A program made the position numbers and the translations under genes. A DNA stretch of 13,613 nucleotides from UBA1306 sp964396415. GTDB taxonomy: Bacteria; Spirochaetota; Spirochaetia; Treponematales; Rectinemataceae. Positions 1 through 7,108 of the stretch are shown here, piece by piece; positions within the stretch are counted from its first letter, which is position 1, and the number at the start of each line of letters is the position of its first letter. The DNA lies in assembly GCA_964396415.1 (NCBI GenBank), contig CAYNFM010000089.1, positions 1 to 13,613 on the forward strand, in the 5' to 3' direction. The notes under the pieces are model-generated. The model did not search any database. It saw only the letters and a program-made list of their open reading frames with translations, and was not told the origin of the DNA.

Positions 1-1
1 G

Positions 2-934
2 GTGGACACCTCCGTCGACGAGGCCGACGTCGGGAGCGTGAAGACCGGAGAGGCCTCCGTGCTCACCGTCACCGCCTTTCCCAACCATCCCTTCGCGGGC
101 ACGGTGAGTCAGGTAAGGGTGAATCCCACGACCGTACAGAATGTCGTCACCTATGACGCCGTGGTCTCCGTCCACGATACTTCGGGCATGCTCCTGCCGG
201 GCATGACCGCCCAGGTGAACATCGAAGTGGGGAAGCGAGTCCATGTCATGGCGGTGCCGATTGCCGCCGTCCTCTACAGGCCCCTGGCCGCGCCGGCGCC
301 CGCGCAAGGAGGGGCTTTCGGCGGGGGCTTCGGGGCCGGGATCGTGCAGTCGACCGGAGGGCCTCCCGCCGGGCAGGCCGTGGCCGGCGCGCCGGGTTCG
401 CAGGTGACGCTGTGGCTGCTGCGCGCGGGCCGTCCGTTCCCGACGCAAGTAGTGATAGGGCTTTCGGACGGCAAGAATATCGAGATAGCGAGCGGCAACC
501 TGGCCGAGGGCGATCAGGTGATAGTCGCGCAGTATCGCGGCGCGGCGCGGAACGGAGCCGGCAGGCCATCGGCCAACGGAAGCGGCGCTCAGAGCTCCGC
601 TTCTCCGTCCGCGAACGGCTTTCCGAATGCGGCCCCGCAGGCCGGGACAGGGACTTCGCCCGGCTCAGGCGCAGGCGCCGGTCGACCTTCGTCGGCTCGA
701 CCGGCTTCGGCACAGCCCGGCGCGAGACCCGCGAACGCCGACGGCGGCTCGACCGTCGGCAAGCGCCCGGCGGCATCGGCCTCGGATCAGGGCGCTACCT
801 CGGATGCGCATCCGAAAAGGAACATGGATTGGAAAAAGCGCGCCGATGCGGCATCGGGAGCGGAAACGCAGAACGCCGTTCCGCAGACGGGCGGCGCGCC
901 GGGAACGGGCGCGAATGCCCCGGCGGGACAGTGA
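2..934 (+). CDS. macA: MacA-like periplasmic adaptor subunit, 3' part (5' end outside window)
   Basis: This is the C-terminal part (310 codons plus stop) of a periplasmic adaptor (HlyD/MacA family) that links an inner-membrane MacB exporter to an outer-membrane channel. The visible start codon is only where the window cuts the gene. Residues 1-10 of the fragment (VDTSVDEADV) and the stretch with TVQNVVTY (residues 44-51) and LLPGMTAQV (64-72) are typical of the MacA beta-barrel and membrane-proximal domains. A Gly/Ala/Pro-rich insert at about 97-130 interrupts the membrane-proximal part, and a Gly/Ala/Pro/Ser-rich tail of about 130 residues follows from about 181. The tail contains PSANG twice and looks disordered. 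The stop is two bases upstream of the macB ATG, so the two genes are surely co-transcribed. The family call is firm. The exported substrate cannot be read from the sequence. Confidence 0.88.
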   Translation: MDTSVDEADVGSVKTGEASVLTVTAFPNHPFAGTVSQVRVNPTTVQNVVTYDAVVSVHDTSGMLLPGMTAQVNIEVGKRVHVMAVPIAAVLYRPLAAPAPAQGGAFGGGFGAGIVQSTGGPPAGQAVAGAPGSQVTLWLLRAGRPFPTQVVIGLSDGKNIEIASGNLAEGDQVIVAQYRGAARNGAGRPSANGSGAQSSASPSANGFPNAAPQAGTGTSPGSGAGAGRPSSARPASAQPGARPANADGGSTVGKRPAASASDQGATSDAHPKRNMDWKKRADAASGAETQNAVPQTGGAPGTGANAPAGQ

Positions 935-936
935 GC

Positions 937-2934
937 ATGACGAACCTAGGGGAATCGGAAGATCAAAGCCCGCTCATCGAGGTCCAAAACCTGACCAAGG
1001 TGTACGGAGAGGGCGAATCCGAGGTTCGGGCGCTCGCGGGGGTCAGCTTCTCGGTGTGTCGAGGCGAGTTCGTCGCCATCATGGGGCAGTCGGGATCGGG
1101 CAAGTCGACGCTCATGCATCTGCTCGGCTGTCTCGACAGGCCGACTTCCGGGTCCTACCGCCTCTCCGGCCAGGAAGTCGCCGGCCTTTCCCGCGATCAG
1201 CTGGCCGCCGTGCGTTCCAAGCAGATCGGCTTCGTCTTCCAGAGCTTCAACCTTCTCGCCAGGACGAGCGCCCTCGAGAACGTCGAGCTTCCCATGCTCT
1301 ACGCCGGGACCCCTCGGGAGGATAGGGAAAGCCGCGCCAAGGTCCTCATCGAAGAGGTGGGCCTGGGCTCGCGCATGGATCATAGGCCGAACGAACTCTC
1401 CGGAGGCCAGCAGCAGCGCGTCGCCATCGCCCGCTCGCTCGCGAACGGGGTTCCCCTCCTCATGGCCGACGAGCCGACGGGGAACCTGGACAGCGCGAGC
1501 AGCGTCGAGATCATGAACCTCTTCCGCCGCCTCAACCGCGAGTCCGGGATTACGGTCATAGTCGTAACCCATTCCACCGAGATAGCCGCCTGGTCCGACC
1601 GCGTCATCACTTTCAAGGACGGGCTGATCGTCAGCGACAAGCCTACTTCGGAGCAGGCCTCCGAGGGGGACTGCGAGGGTACGGCGGCACTCGCCCAGGC
1701 GCCGCGGGGCACGGGCATAAGTCTCGTCGTCCTGATACGGACGGCATGGAAGGCCTTACGGCGAAACATCAGCCGCTCGCTATTGACCATGCTCGGCATC
1801 ATCATAGGTGTCGGCGCCGTCATCGCGTCCATGGCGATCGGCTCGGGGGCCCAGGCGGCGGTGCTCAAGCAGATAGAGACCTTGGGGGCGAACCTCGTAG
1901 TGATCACTCCGGGCAGCATCTCGACGGGAGGGGTACAGATGGGCTCGGGTACTCGTACGACCCTTCTCTTGAGCGACGTGGCCGCCATCGCCGAGAATGT
2001 GCCTGAAGTGGCGGGGGTCTCTCCCTACTCCCAGATCTCCTCCCAGGTAATAGCCGGCGGCCTGAACTGGTCGACGATGATCGCCGGAACGAATACCACC
2101 TATCCCGAAGTGGGGAATTGGACGATCGCCCAGGGACGGTATTTCCTGGATGACGAGGTGGCGAAAGTGTCGAAAGTGGCCGTCCTCGGGACTACCGTCG
2201 CCGCCAACCTCTTCCCGACCGGGTCGGCAGTGGGCAGCGAGATAACCATCAAGAGCGTGCCCTTCAAGGTCATCGGCATATTGGGAGCGAAGGGCCAGAC
2301 CGGCTTCGGCAGGGACCAGGACGACATCGTGATGGTTCCGATCACCACCCATCAGCAGAGGCTGTCGGGTCAAACCTGGGTCAACAGCATCCAGATCTCC
2401 GCTTCCTCGCCCGACGTGGTCGACGGCGTAGTAGACTCGACGGAGCGGCTCCTTCGGCTTCAGCACCATCTCTCACCGCGCCAGCCTGACGATTTCACCA
2501 TCCGCAACGTCGCGAACGTCCAGCAGGTGCGGATCGCGACGACGCAGACGCAGTCCCTCCTTCTCGCGGCGGTCGCGGTCGTCTCGCTCGTGGTCGGCGG
2601 AATCGGCATCATGAACATAATGCTGGTGTCGGTAAGCGAGAGGACGCGCGAAATAGGCCTGCGCATGGCGGTTGGGGCGAAGGGCCGCGATATCCAGCTG
2701 CAATTCCTCATCGAGGCCCTTTCCATGGCCATCGCCGGGGGGGTCATCGGCGTCGGTATGGGAATCGGCGTCTCCGACCTCACTTCGCTGATCGGCCATT
2801 GGCCGACGGTCATCACGGCCTTCTCCGTCTTCCTCGGCCTTCTCTCGGCCGCGGGCACGGGCGTGGTCTTCGGCTACTATCCGGCGCAGAGGGCGGCGGC
2901 GCTCGATCCGATCGAAGCCCTGCGCTACGAATGA
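937..2934 (+). CDS. macB: MacB-type ABC transporter, ATPase-permease fusion
   Basis: This 665-residue protein has an N-terminal ABC ATPase and a C-terminal FtsX/MacB permease, about the length of E. coli MacB (648). The Walker A motif GQSGSGKST is at residues 50-58, the signature LSGGQQQ at 154-160, Walker B LLMADE at 174-179 with the D-loop NLD following, and the H-loop histidine at 212. A linker leads to the first membrane helix (about 278-300), then a large periplasmic domain, then three membrane helices near the C-terminus. The protein ends with the usual family tail (PAQRAAALDPIEALRYE). MacB couples cytoplasmic ATP use to export of substrates from the periplasm through MacA and a TolC-like channel. 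I chose ATG 937. A GTG at 931, overlapping the macA stop, is in frame and cannot be excluded, because neither start has a strong Shine-Dalgarno. Long open frame upstream (to 412) is a shadow of macA. Confidence 0.93.
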   Translation: MTNLGESEDQSPLIEVQNLTKVYGEGESEVRALAGVSFSVCRGEFVAIMGQSGSGKSTLMHLLGCLDRPTSGSYRLSGQEVAGLSRDQLAAVRSKQIGFVFQSFNLLARTSALENVELPMLYAGTPREDRESRAKVLIEEVGLGSRMDHRPNELSGGQQQRVAIARSLANGVPLLMADEPTGNLDSASSVEIMNLFRRLNRESGITVIVVTHSTEIAAWSDRVITFKDGLIVSDKPTSEQASEGDCEGTAALAQAPRGTGISLVVLIRTAWKALRRNISRSLLTMLGIIIGVGAVIASMAIGSGAQAAVLKQIETLGANLVVITPGSISTGGVQMGSGTRTTLLLSDVAAIAENVPEVAGVSPYSQISSQVIAGGLNWSTMIAGTNTTYPEVGNWTIAQGRYFLDDEVAKVSKVAVLGTTVAANLFPTGSAVGSEITIKSVPFKVIGILGAKGQTGFGRDQDDIVMVPITTHQQRLSGQTWVNSIQISASSPDVVDGVVDSTERLLRLQHHLSPRQPDDFTIRNVANVQQVRIATTQTQSLLLAAVAVVSLVVGGIGIMNIMLVSVSERTREIGLRMAVGAKGRDIQLQFLIEALSMAIAGGVIGVGMGIGVSDLTSLIGHWPTVITAFSVFLGLLSAAGTGVVFGYYPAQRAAALDPIEALRYE

Positions 2935-2953
2935 TCCGGACTAATCCGCGAGC

Positions 2954-2978
2954 GGTCCGCCCGGCCGGGCCGCGGGCC
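2954..2978 (+). terminator. GC-rich hairpin after macB, possible weak terminator
   Basis: GGTCCGC (2954-2960) can pair with GCGGGCC (2972-2978) with one G-U pair and an 11-base loop. The segment also contains the 12-base palindrome GCCCGGCCGGGC (2959-2970). Only two T residues follow, so it lacks the U-tract of a standard intrinsic terminator. It lies 20 bases after macB and directly before the next promoter-like sequence, where a terminator would be expected. Confidence 0.3.
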
Positions 2979-3005
2979 TTGACTCCCGGGTGATTACGCT
3001 ATAAT
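2979..3005 (+). promoter_or_regulatory. Sigma-70-like promoter for the kinase gene
   Basis: TTGACT (2979-2984) and a perfect TATAAT (3000-3005) are separated by 15 bases, shorter than the ideal 17. Transcription would start near 3012, giving a leader of about 86 bases to the ATG at 3098. The elements are close to consensus in very GC-rich surroundings, which makes chance less likely, but the short spacer keeps confidence moderate. Confidence 0.55.
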
Positions 3006-3011
3006 TAAAGC

Positions 3012-3073
3012 CGAGGAGGGGCGCCCCCGCTACCAGCAGCCGCCCGATCCCTGGCTCCCGCCAACCCTCCTCG
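3012..3073 (+). promoter_or_regulatory. Leader with a 9-bp inverted repeat
   Basis: CGAGGAGGG (3012-3020) and CCCTCCTCG (3065-3073) are exact reverse complements 44 bases apart. They sit at the predicted 5' end of the kinase mRNA and before its ribosome binding site. A second small hairpin, CGCCC (3074-3078) with GGGCG (3083-3087), abuts the GGAG at 3087-3090. The leader could fold into a compact structure close to the start codon. Whether this is regulatory or only a result of high GC cannot be told from one sequence. Confidence 0.35.
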
Positions 3074-3097
3074 CGCCCGGGGGGGCGGAGCAAGGCC

Positions 3098-3751
3098 ATG
3101 GCAGTAATCACGATCTCGCGGGAATACGGCAGCGCCGGCAGCCAGGTCGCGCGCAGGACGGCGGAGCTTCTCGGCTATCGCTACGTGGACAAGGCCGTCA
3201 TAGGCAGGATACTCGCCGGCTACGGCCTCACCGATTTCAACGCCATCTACGAATCCGAGTCCAGCATCTGGTCGGTCTTCGACGCGAGGCACCGGACCAT
3301 GATATCCATGCTCGAGCGCCTCGCCTTCGCCGTCGCGCGGCACGGGCGGGCGGTCATCCTCGGCAGGGGGAGCTACGTCGTCCTGGCGGGTCAGCCGGGG
3401 GTCCTCAACGTCAGGCTCCGCGCCCCCTTCGAGTGGCGGGTCTCCAGGGTCATGGGAGAGGAGGGCCTCGAGGACCGCCCGCGAGCCGAGGCGATCGTCC
3501 GCGAGGGGGACAAGGTCCGCTCCTCCTTCGTGTCCTCGATCTATGGGCTGCGCTGGGATTCGATGGAGCGCTTCGACCTCGTGATGGACACGAGCAAGAT
3601 CGGCGTGGACAAGGCGGCCGCATGGATCGCCGATGCCGCGAGCGCCTTGCCCCCCGCGACCGCCGATACCGCGCGCGAGTCCCTCGGTCCCAGAGTCTAC
3701 GCCGATGATCCGACCCTGGACGAGGCCGTAAAAGCCGAGCTCGGCGGCTAG
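3098..3751 (+). CDS. Cytidylate-kinase-like protein
   Basis: This 217-residue cytoplasmic protein opens with ITISREYGSAGSQVARRTAELLG, the glycine-containing nucleotide-binding loop typical of the cytidylate-kinase-like family (the family I know as PF13189). It continues with YRYVDKAVI and a central GRGSYVVL strand. The segment FDLVMDTSKIGVDKAA near residues 161-176 resembles the nucleoside-kinase core where substrates bind. The family is distinct from Cmk proper and its true substrate is not established, so I do not call it cmk. ATG 3098 has GGAG seven bases upstream (3087-3090). The gene seems to be a single transcription unit from the promoter at 2979. Its TAG stop overlaps the stop of the arabinofuranosidase on the other strand by four bases (CTAG). 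Confidence 0.82.
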   Translation: MAVITISREYGSAGSQVARRTAELLGYRYVDKAVIGRILAGYGLTDFNAIYESESSIWSVFDARHRTMISMLERLAFAVARHGRAVILGRGSYVVLAGQPGVLNVRLRAPFEWRVSRVMGEEGLEDRPRAEAIVREGDKVRSSFVSSIYGLRWDSMERFDLVMDTSKIGVDKAAAWIADAASALPPATADTARESLGPRVYADDPTLDEAVKAELGG

Positions 3752-5271
3752 GCCGTCGGCGTCGCGGTCGATGGCGCGGGCGAGCCCGACCGGCTCAAAA
3801 CGATCATGTTCCAGCTGAACGGGGCCAGGGCGATCGCGCCGCTCCCGTCTACGGGCAAGCTTCGCGGGACCACCCTATCGGGGGCCGCGGCGGTATTCGT
3901 CGCCTTCAGGTCCTCGTGCCTGAGCTCGACCCTTTCGGCGACGCGCAGGTCGTCGAGGCCGGCCGCCTGGAGGTCCATCTCCATCGCCTCCCCCGCCCTG
4001 TTCACGCAGAAGAGGCGGAGCGAGCGGCCGTCCTCGGAAAGCACGGCCGAGGCGTCGAGGTAAGGCACCTCCCCGTAAGTCCTGTTGTCGTAGGAGGGGC
4101 AATCGATCCGCAGGTCCATCGACGTGCCGCGACCGTATCTCGACGCGTAGAGGAAGGGCCAGTAGATGGTCTGCCGCCAGGAAGCTCCGCCGTTGTCGGT
4201 CATGATGGGCGCGATGACGTTGACGAGCTGGGCGAGGCAGGCGATGGACACGCGATCCGCGTGGCGGATGAGGCTGTTGAGCATGCAGCCCACGACGAGG
4301 GCGTCCTCGAAGGTGTAGACGTCCTCGAGGAGGCGGGGCCCGACCTGCCAGGGCTCGGCCTTGGTATCCGCCTCCCTCGAGTGGAACCAGACGTTCCACT
4401 CGTCGAAGGAGAGCTTCATCTCCTTCCTGCTCCTCTTCTTCGCCTTCACGTGGTCGCAGGTCGCGGCCACCGACTCGATGAAGCGGTCCATTCCCCTGGA
4501 GACCGCCAGGAATGTGGGCAGGTCGTCGTCGGGATTGCCGTAGTACTGGTGGAGGGACAGGTAGTCGACGGAGTCGTAGCAGTGGTCGAGGACGGTCGCC
4601 TCCCAGAGCGGGAAGCTGGGCATCGTCCCGGTCGAGCTGCCGCAGGCGACGAGCTCGAGGGCGGGGTCGAAGAGCTTGATCGCCTTGGCGGTCTCGTAGG
4701 CGATCCGGCCGTATTCGTCGGGGGTCTTCTGCCCCACTTGCCAGGGGCCGTCCATCTCGTTGCCGAGGCACCAGAGCTTTATGCCGAATGGCTCGGCCGA
4801 GCCGTGCTCCCTGCGCAGGTCGCTCCAATAGGAGCCGCCCGGATGGTTGCAGTACTCGACGAGGTTGCGGGCCGCGTCGATGCCCCGGGTGCCGAGATTG
4901 ATGGCCATCATGGGCTCGGTTCCCGCCTCCCTGGCCCACTGGACGAACTCGCCGAGGCCGAACTCGTTCGGCTCGACGGACTTCCAGGCGAGGTCGAGGC
5001 GCCTGGGCCGCCGCGCGGCGGGACCGATCGAGTCCTCCCATCGGAAGGACGAGACGTAGTTGCCGCCCGGATAGCGCACGACGGGCACGTCGAGGCCGCG
5101 GACGAGGTCCAGGACGTCGCGCCTGAAGCCCCTCCCGTCGGCCGAGGGGTGGCCTGGCTCGTAGATGCCGCCGTAGACGGCGCGCCCGAGATGCTCGATG
5201 AAGGAGCCGTAGAGGCGCCTGTCGATCCTGCCGATCTCGAAATCCCTGTCGATGCAAAGCCTTGCCTTCAT
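3748..5271 (-). CDS. abfA: GH51 alpha-L-arabinofuranosidase, intracellular
   Basis: This 507-residue enzyme removes terminal alpha-L-arabinofuranosyl groups from arabino-oligosaccharides. It matches glycoside hydrolase family 51: the N-terminus has GSFIEHLGRAVYGGIYEPGH, followed by VRYPGGNYVSSFRWED. The predicted acid/base Glu172 lies in CLGNEMDGPW, and the nucleophile Glu291 in SFDEWNVW. The length fits bacterial AbfA (about 500), with the (beta/alpha)8 barrel first and a C-terminal beta-sandwich. There is no signal peptide, so it acts in the cytoplasm on imported oligomers. The last 14 residues are a low-complexity Ser/Pro/Ala/Thr tail. ATG 5271 is preceded by AAGGA, and the gene starts 19 bases after the second permease as the last gene of the operon. 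There is no room for a terminator before the convergent kinase gene. Confidence 0.95.
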   Translation of the reverse strand: MKARLCIDRDFEIGRIDRRLYGSFIEHLGRAVYGGIYEPGHPSADGRGFRRDVLDLVRGLDVPVVRYPGGNYVSSFRWEDSIGPAARRPRRLDLAWKSVEPNEFGLGEFVQWAREAGTEPMMAINLGTRGIDAARNLVEYCNHPGGSYWSDLRREHGSAEPFGIKLWCLGNEMDGPWQVGQKTPDEYGRIAYETAKAIKLFDPALELVACGSSTGTMPSFPLWEATVLDHCYDSVDYLSLHQYYGNPDDDLPTFLAVSRGMDRFIESVAATCDHVKAKKRSRKEMKLSFDEWNVWFHSREADTKAEPWQVGPRLLEDVYTFEDALVVGCMLNSLIRHADRVSIACLAQLVNVIAPIMTDNGGASWRQTIYWPFLYASRYGRGTSMDLRIDCPSYDNRTYGEVPYLDASAVLSEDGRSLRLFCVNRAGEAMEMDLQAAGLDDLRVAERVELRHEDLKATNTAAAPDRVVPRSLPVDGSGAIALAPFSWNMIVLSRSGSPAPSTATPTA

Positions 5272-5290
5272 GCCGCTTTCCTTGTGGAGC

Positions 5291-6142
5291 CTATCCCTTG
5301 ATGCCGCCGGCGCTGAGGCCGGAGATGAAGAATCTCTGGAAGAAGAAGAACACGATGATGATCGGCACCGAGGCCGCGCAGGATCCCGCGATGAGCATGT
5401 CGTAATTGTTCCCGTAGGGAGTCAGGAGGCTGTTGAGCCCTATGGTCAGCGGGAACATGTTGCCGGTCCGCATCACGATGAGGGGCCAGAGGAAGCTGTT
5501 CCAGGCCTGCTGCGACATCAGGATGGCCATCGCCCCGAAGGCCGGGGCCATGAGCGGAGCGGTGAGGAGGAAGAAGATCCGGAATTCGCCGAGTCCGTCG
5601 ATCCGCCCCGCGTCGAGGTAGTCCTTGGGTATCCCGAGCGAGTATTGCCTGAAGAAGAAGATGGCGAAAGGCGAGACGATGAAGGGCGCCACGACGCCGG
5701 CGTAGCTGTTCATGATGCCGATCGCCGACATCAGCTTGTACAGGGGGAGTATGAGGATCTGCAATGGCACGAGCATGACGGCGAGCACGAGCATGAACAC
5801 CAGGCTGCGTCCCCTGAAGCGATAGACTCCGAGCCCGTAGCCGACGAAGGACGAGAGGATCAGGGAGAGGCCGGCCTGCAGGATGGTGAGTATCGCGCTA
5901 TTCTTGAACCAGGTGAGATAGACTCCGTCCCTGCTCGTCGCGAGCTCGATGAAATTCTTGGGGTCGAAGGCGCTGGGGACCAGGGTCTTGAACGCTATCC
6001 CGTAGCGCATCAGGTCGCGCCCGGGGCGGAAGCTCGCCATGATGAGGGCGAAGATGGGGAAGACGGCGACGATCACGAGCATCCCAAGGAGCAGGTATTT
6101 TCCCGCGGCGCGAAAAGCGTCCCCTCGCGAGGCAGCGCCCAT
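5291..6142 (-). CDS. Sugar ABC transporter permease, MalG/AraQ type
   Basis: This 283-residue inner-membrane protein has six predicted membrane helices and belongs to the carbohydrate uptake (CUT1, MalG-like) permeases. In B. subtilis the counterpart in the same position is AraQ. Typical marks are the N-terminal helix YLLLGMLVIVAVFPIFALIMASF (about 16-38) and the cytoplasmic EAA loop YLDAGRIDGLGEF (175-187), which docks the ATPase. The loop is slightly degenerate, with DAG for EAA and TAP where LP is usual. The C-terminus SGLSAGGIKG is the usual MalG ending. Two ATG codons stand in a row (6145 and 6142). The first overlaps the preceding stop as ATGA, but AAGGAGG (6150-6156) is seven bases from the second, so I prefer 6142. 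The pair forms one channel with the next-upstream permease. Confidence 0.93.
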   Translation of the reverse strand: MGAASRGDAFRAAGKYLLLGMLVIVAVFPIFALIMASFRPGRDLMRYGIAFKTLVPSAFDPKNFIELATSRDGVYLTWFKNSAILTILQAGLSLILSSFVGYGLGVYRFRGRSLVFMLVLAVMLVPLQILILPLYKLMSAIGIMNSYAGVVAPFIVSPFAIFFFRQYSLGIPKDYLDAGRIDGLGEFRIFFLLTAPLMAPAFGAMAILMSQQAWNSFLWPLIVMRTGNMFPLTIGLNSLLTPYGNNYDMLIAGSCAASVPIIIVFFFFQRFFISGLSAGGIKG

Positions 6143-7035
6143 CATCGGTCCTCCTTCCCGAAAAAGCCGAAGAGCTTCAGCTGGACGATCGCGAGGGCGA
6201 ACACGATCAGCATCAGGACCAGCCCGATCGAGGAGGCGATCCCCAGGTCGCCGAGCTGGAAGCCCTTCTGGTAGATGAGCCCCACCATCGTGAGGCCGAC
6301 ATTGTTCGGCGACACGCCCTGCCAGAAGATGTAGCTCTCCTCGAACATGGAGAATCCGCCGAATATGCTTATCGTCGTTACGAATAGGATCGTGGGCCTG
6401 AGAAGGGGCAGGGTGATGGAGACGAGTCTCCTGCCCGCGCCCGCGCCGTCGATCTCCGCCGCCTCGTAGAGATCGGCGGGGATGGCCTGGAGGCCCGACA
6501 TGAAATAAACGATGTTGACGCCCGTCCATCGCCAGACGGCTACGAGGACCATGAGGGCCATGGCCTGCCAGGCGCCGCCGAGGATCCAATCCACCGGCTT
6601 CGCCCCGAGGAGGCCCAGGATCGAGTTGACGACCGCCCTGCCGCTCGCCGCGAACATGAGTCGGAATACGGTTCCGGCGACCACGACCGAGACCAGGGAC
6701 GGGATGAAGAAAGCCGCCCGATAGACCGAGTTGAGCCGCTTGAGCCCGGAATTCAGCAGCACCGCGAGGATCACCGGGACGGGAACGAGGAGCAGGATGG
6801 TATAGACCGTATATTGAAAGCTGACGCCGAGGGCCTGGGCGAAGTCGGGCGAGAACATCTTCGCGTAGTTTTCCAGGCCGATATAATGCGTCCGGCCGGG
6901 GATTATCTTCTGAAAGCTCATGACCGTCGTCCCGATCAGCGGATATAGGTAGAAGGCGCAGAAGGACAGGAGGAAGGGCAGGACGAAGACGTAGGGAACC
7001 AGCCTATAGGATCGAAAATACGAAGCGGTCTTCAC
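6142..7035 (-). CDS. Sugar ABC transporter permease, MalF/AraP type
   Basis: This 297-residue inner-membrane protein is the MalF-like partner permease of a CUT1 sugar importer, corresponding to AraP by position. Helices are evident at about 13-35, 73-95, 107-130, 155-180, 212-235 and 267-290. The EAA loop EAAEIDGAGAGRRLVSITLP is at 191-210 and is well preserved. I start it at GTG 7035, which has GGAGGAG just upstream (7038-7044). An in-frame ATG at 7098 has no Shine-Dalgarno, and its 21 extra codons would run through an RNA hairpin and give an odd arginine-rich N-terminus. The gene ends in TGA overlapping the next permease start. It is separated from the binding-protein gene by 73 bases, the longest gap in this operon. 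Confidence 0.92.
   Translation of the reverse strand: MKTASYFRSYRLVPYVFVLPFLLSFCAFYLYPLIGTTVMSFQKIIPGRTHYIGLENYAKMFSPDFAQALGVSFQYTVYTILLLVPVPVILAVLLNSGLKRLNSVYRAAFFIPSLVSVVVAGTVFRLMFAASGRAVVNSILGLLGAKPVDWILGGAWQAMALMVLVAVWRWTGVNIVYFMSGLQAIPADLYEAAEIDGAGAGRRLVSITLPLLRPTILFVTTISIFGGFSMFEESYIFWQGVSPNNVGLTMVGLIYQKGFQLGDLGIASSIGLVLMLIVFALAIVQLKLFGFFGKEDR
6150..6156 (-). promoter_or_regulatory. Strong Shine-Dalgarno of the second permease
   Basis: AAGGAGG on the - strand lies four bases from the ATG at 6145 and seven from the ATG at 6142. The seven-base spacing favours the second ATG. It sits inside the last codons of the preceding permease gene, as expected for translationally coupled genes. Confidence 0.75.
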
Positions 7036-7037
7036 GG

Positions 7038-7044
7038 CTCCTCC
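7038..7044 (-). promoter_or_regulatory. Shine-Dalgarno that decides the GTG start of the first permease
   Basis: GGAGGAG lies immediately upstream of GTG 7035 on the - strand. The GGAGG core is four bases from the start, somewhat close. It is the only good ribosome binding site in this intergenic stretch and argues against the ATG at 7098. Confidence 0.65.
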
Positions 7045-7048
7045 ATAG

Positions 7049-7088
7049 GAAGATACCCGCGGGGCCTCCCGGCGAGGCGGGTATCCTC
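7049..7088 (-). promoter_or_regulatory. Intergenic RNA hairpin between binding protein and permease
   Basis: GATACCCGC and GCGGGTATC (7077-7085 and 7052-7060) form an exact 9-bp stem. It extends by a G-U, an A-U and a G-C pair to 12 bp, with a 16-base loop. Inside, GCCTC and GAGGC can form an alternative small stem. It starts about 20 bases after the binding-protein stop and ends a few bases before the permease Shine-Dalgarno. No U-tract follows, so it is not a standard terminator. In known binding-protein operons such as malE-malF, a structure in this place keeps the binding-protein mRNA stable and lets it be made in excess; the same role is inferred here. Confidence 0.65.
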
Positions 7089-7108
7089 TAGGCTCCATTC
7101 TAGCGAGA

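Noticed and set aside
412..936. macB open frame extends upstream to an ATG at 412
   Set aside because: The extension is arginine-rich shadow sequence over macA. The ABC domain begins right after ATG 937.
2959..2970. 12-base palindrome after macB as an operator
   Set aside because: Composition is only G and C and it sits within a likely hairpin; chance is high in DNA of this GC content.
3916..5301. Long antisense frame over abfA
   Set aside because: Val/Gly/Glu/His-rich shadow without family motifs; abfA has all catalytic motifs.
5291..6589. Second permease frame open to 6589
   Set aside because: The extra N-terminus is a proline/arginine-rich shadow of the first permease; ATG 6142 has a perfect Shine-Dalgarno.
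7036..7098. ATG 7098 as the start of the first permease
   Set aside because: It has no ribosome binding site, the added peptide is unlike permease N-termini, and it covers a strong RNA hairpin. GTG 7035 has GGAGGAG.
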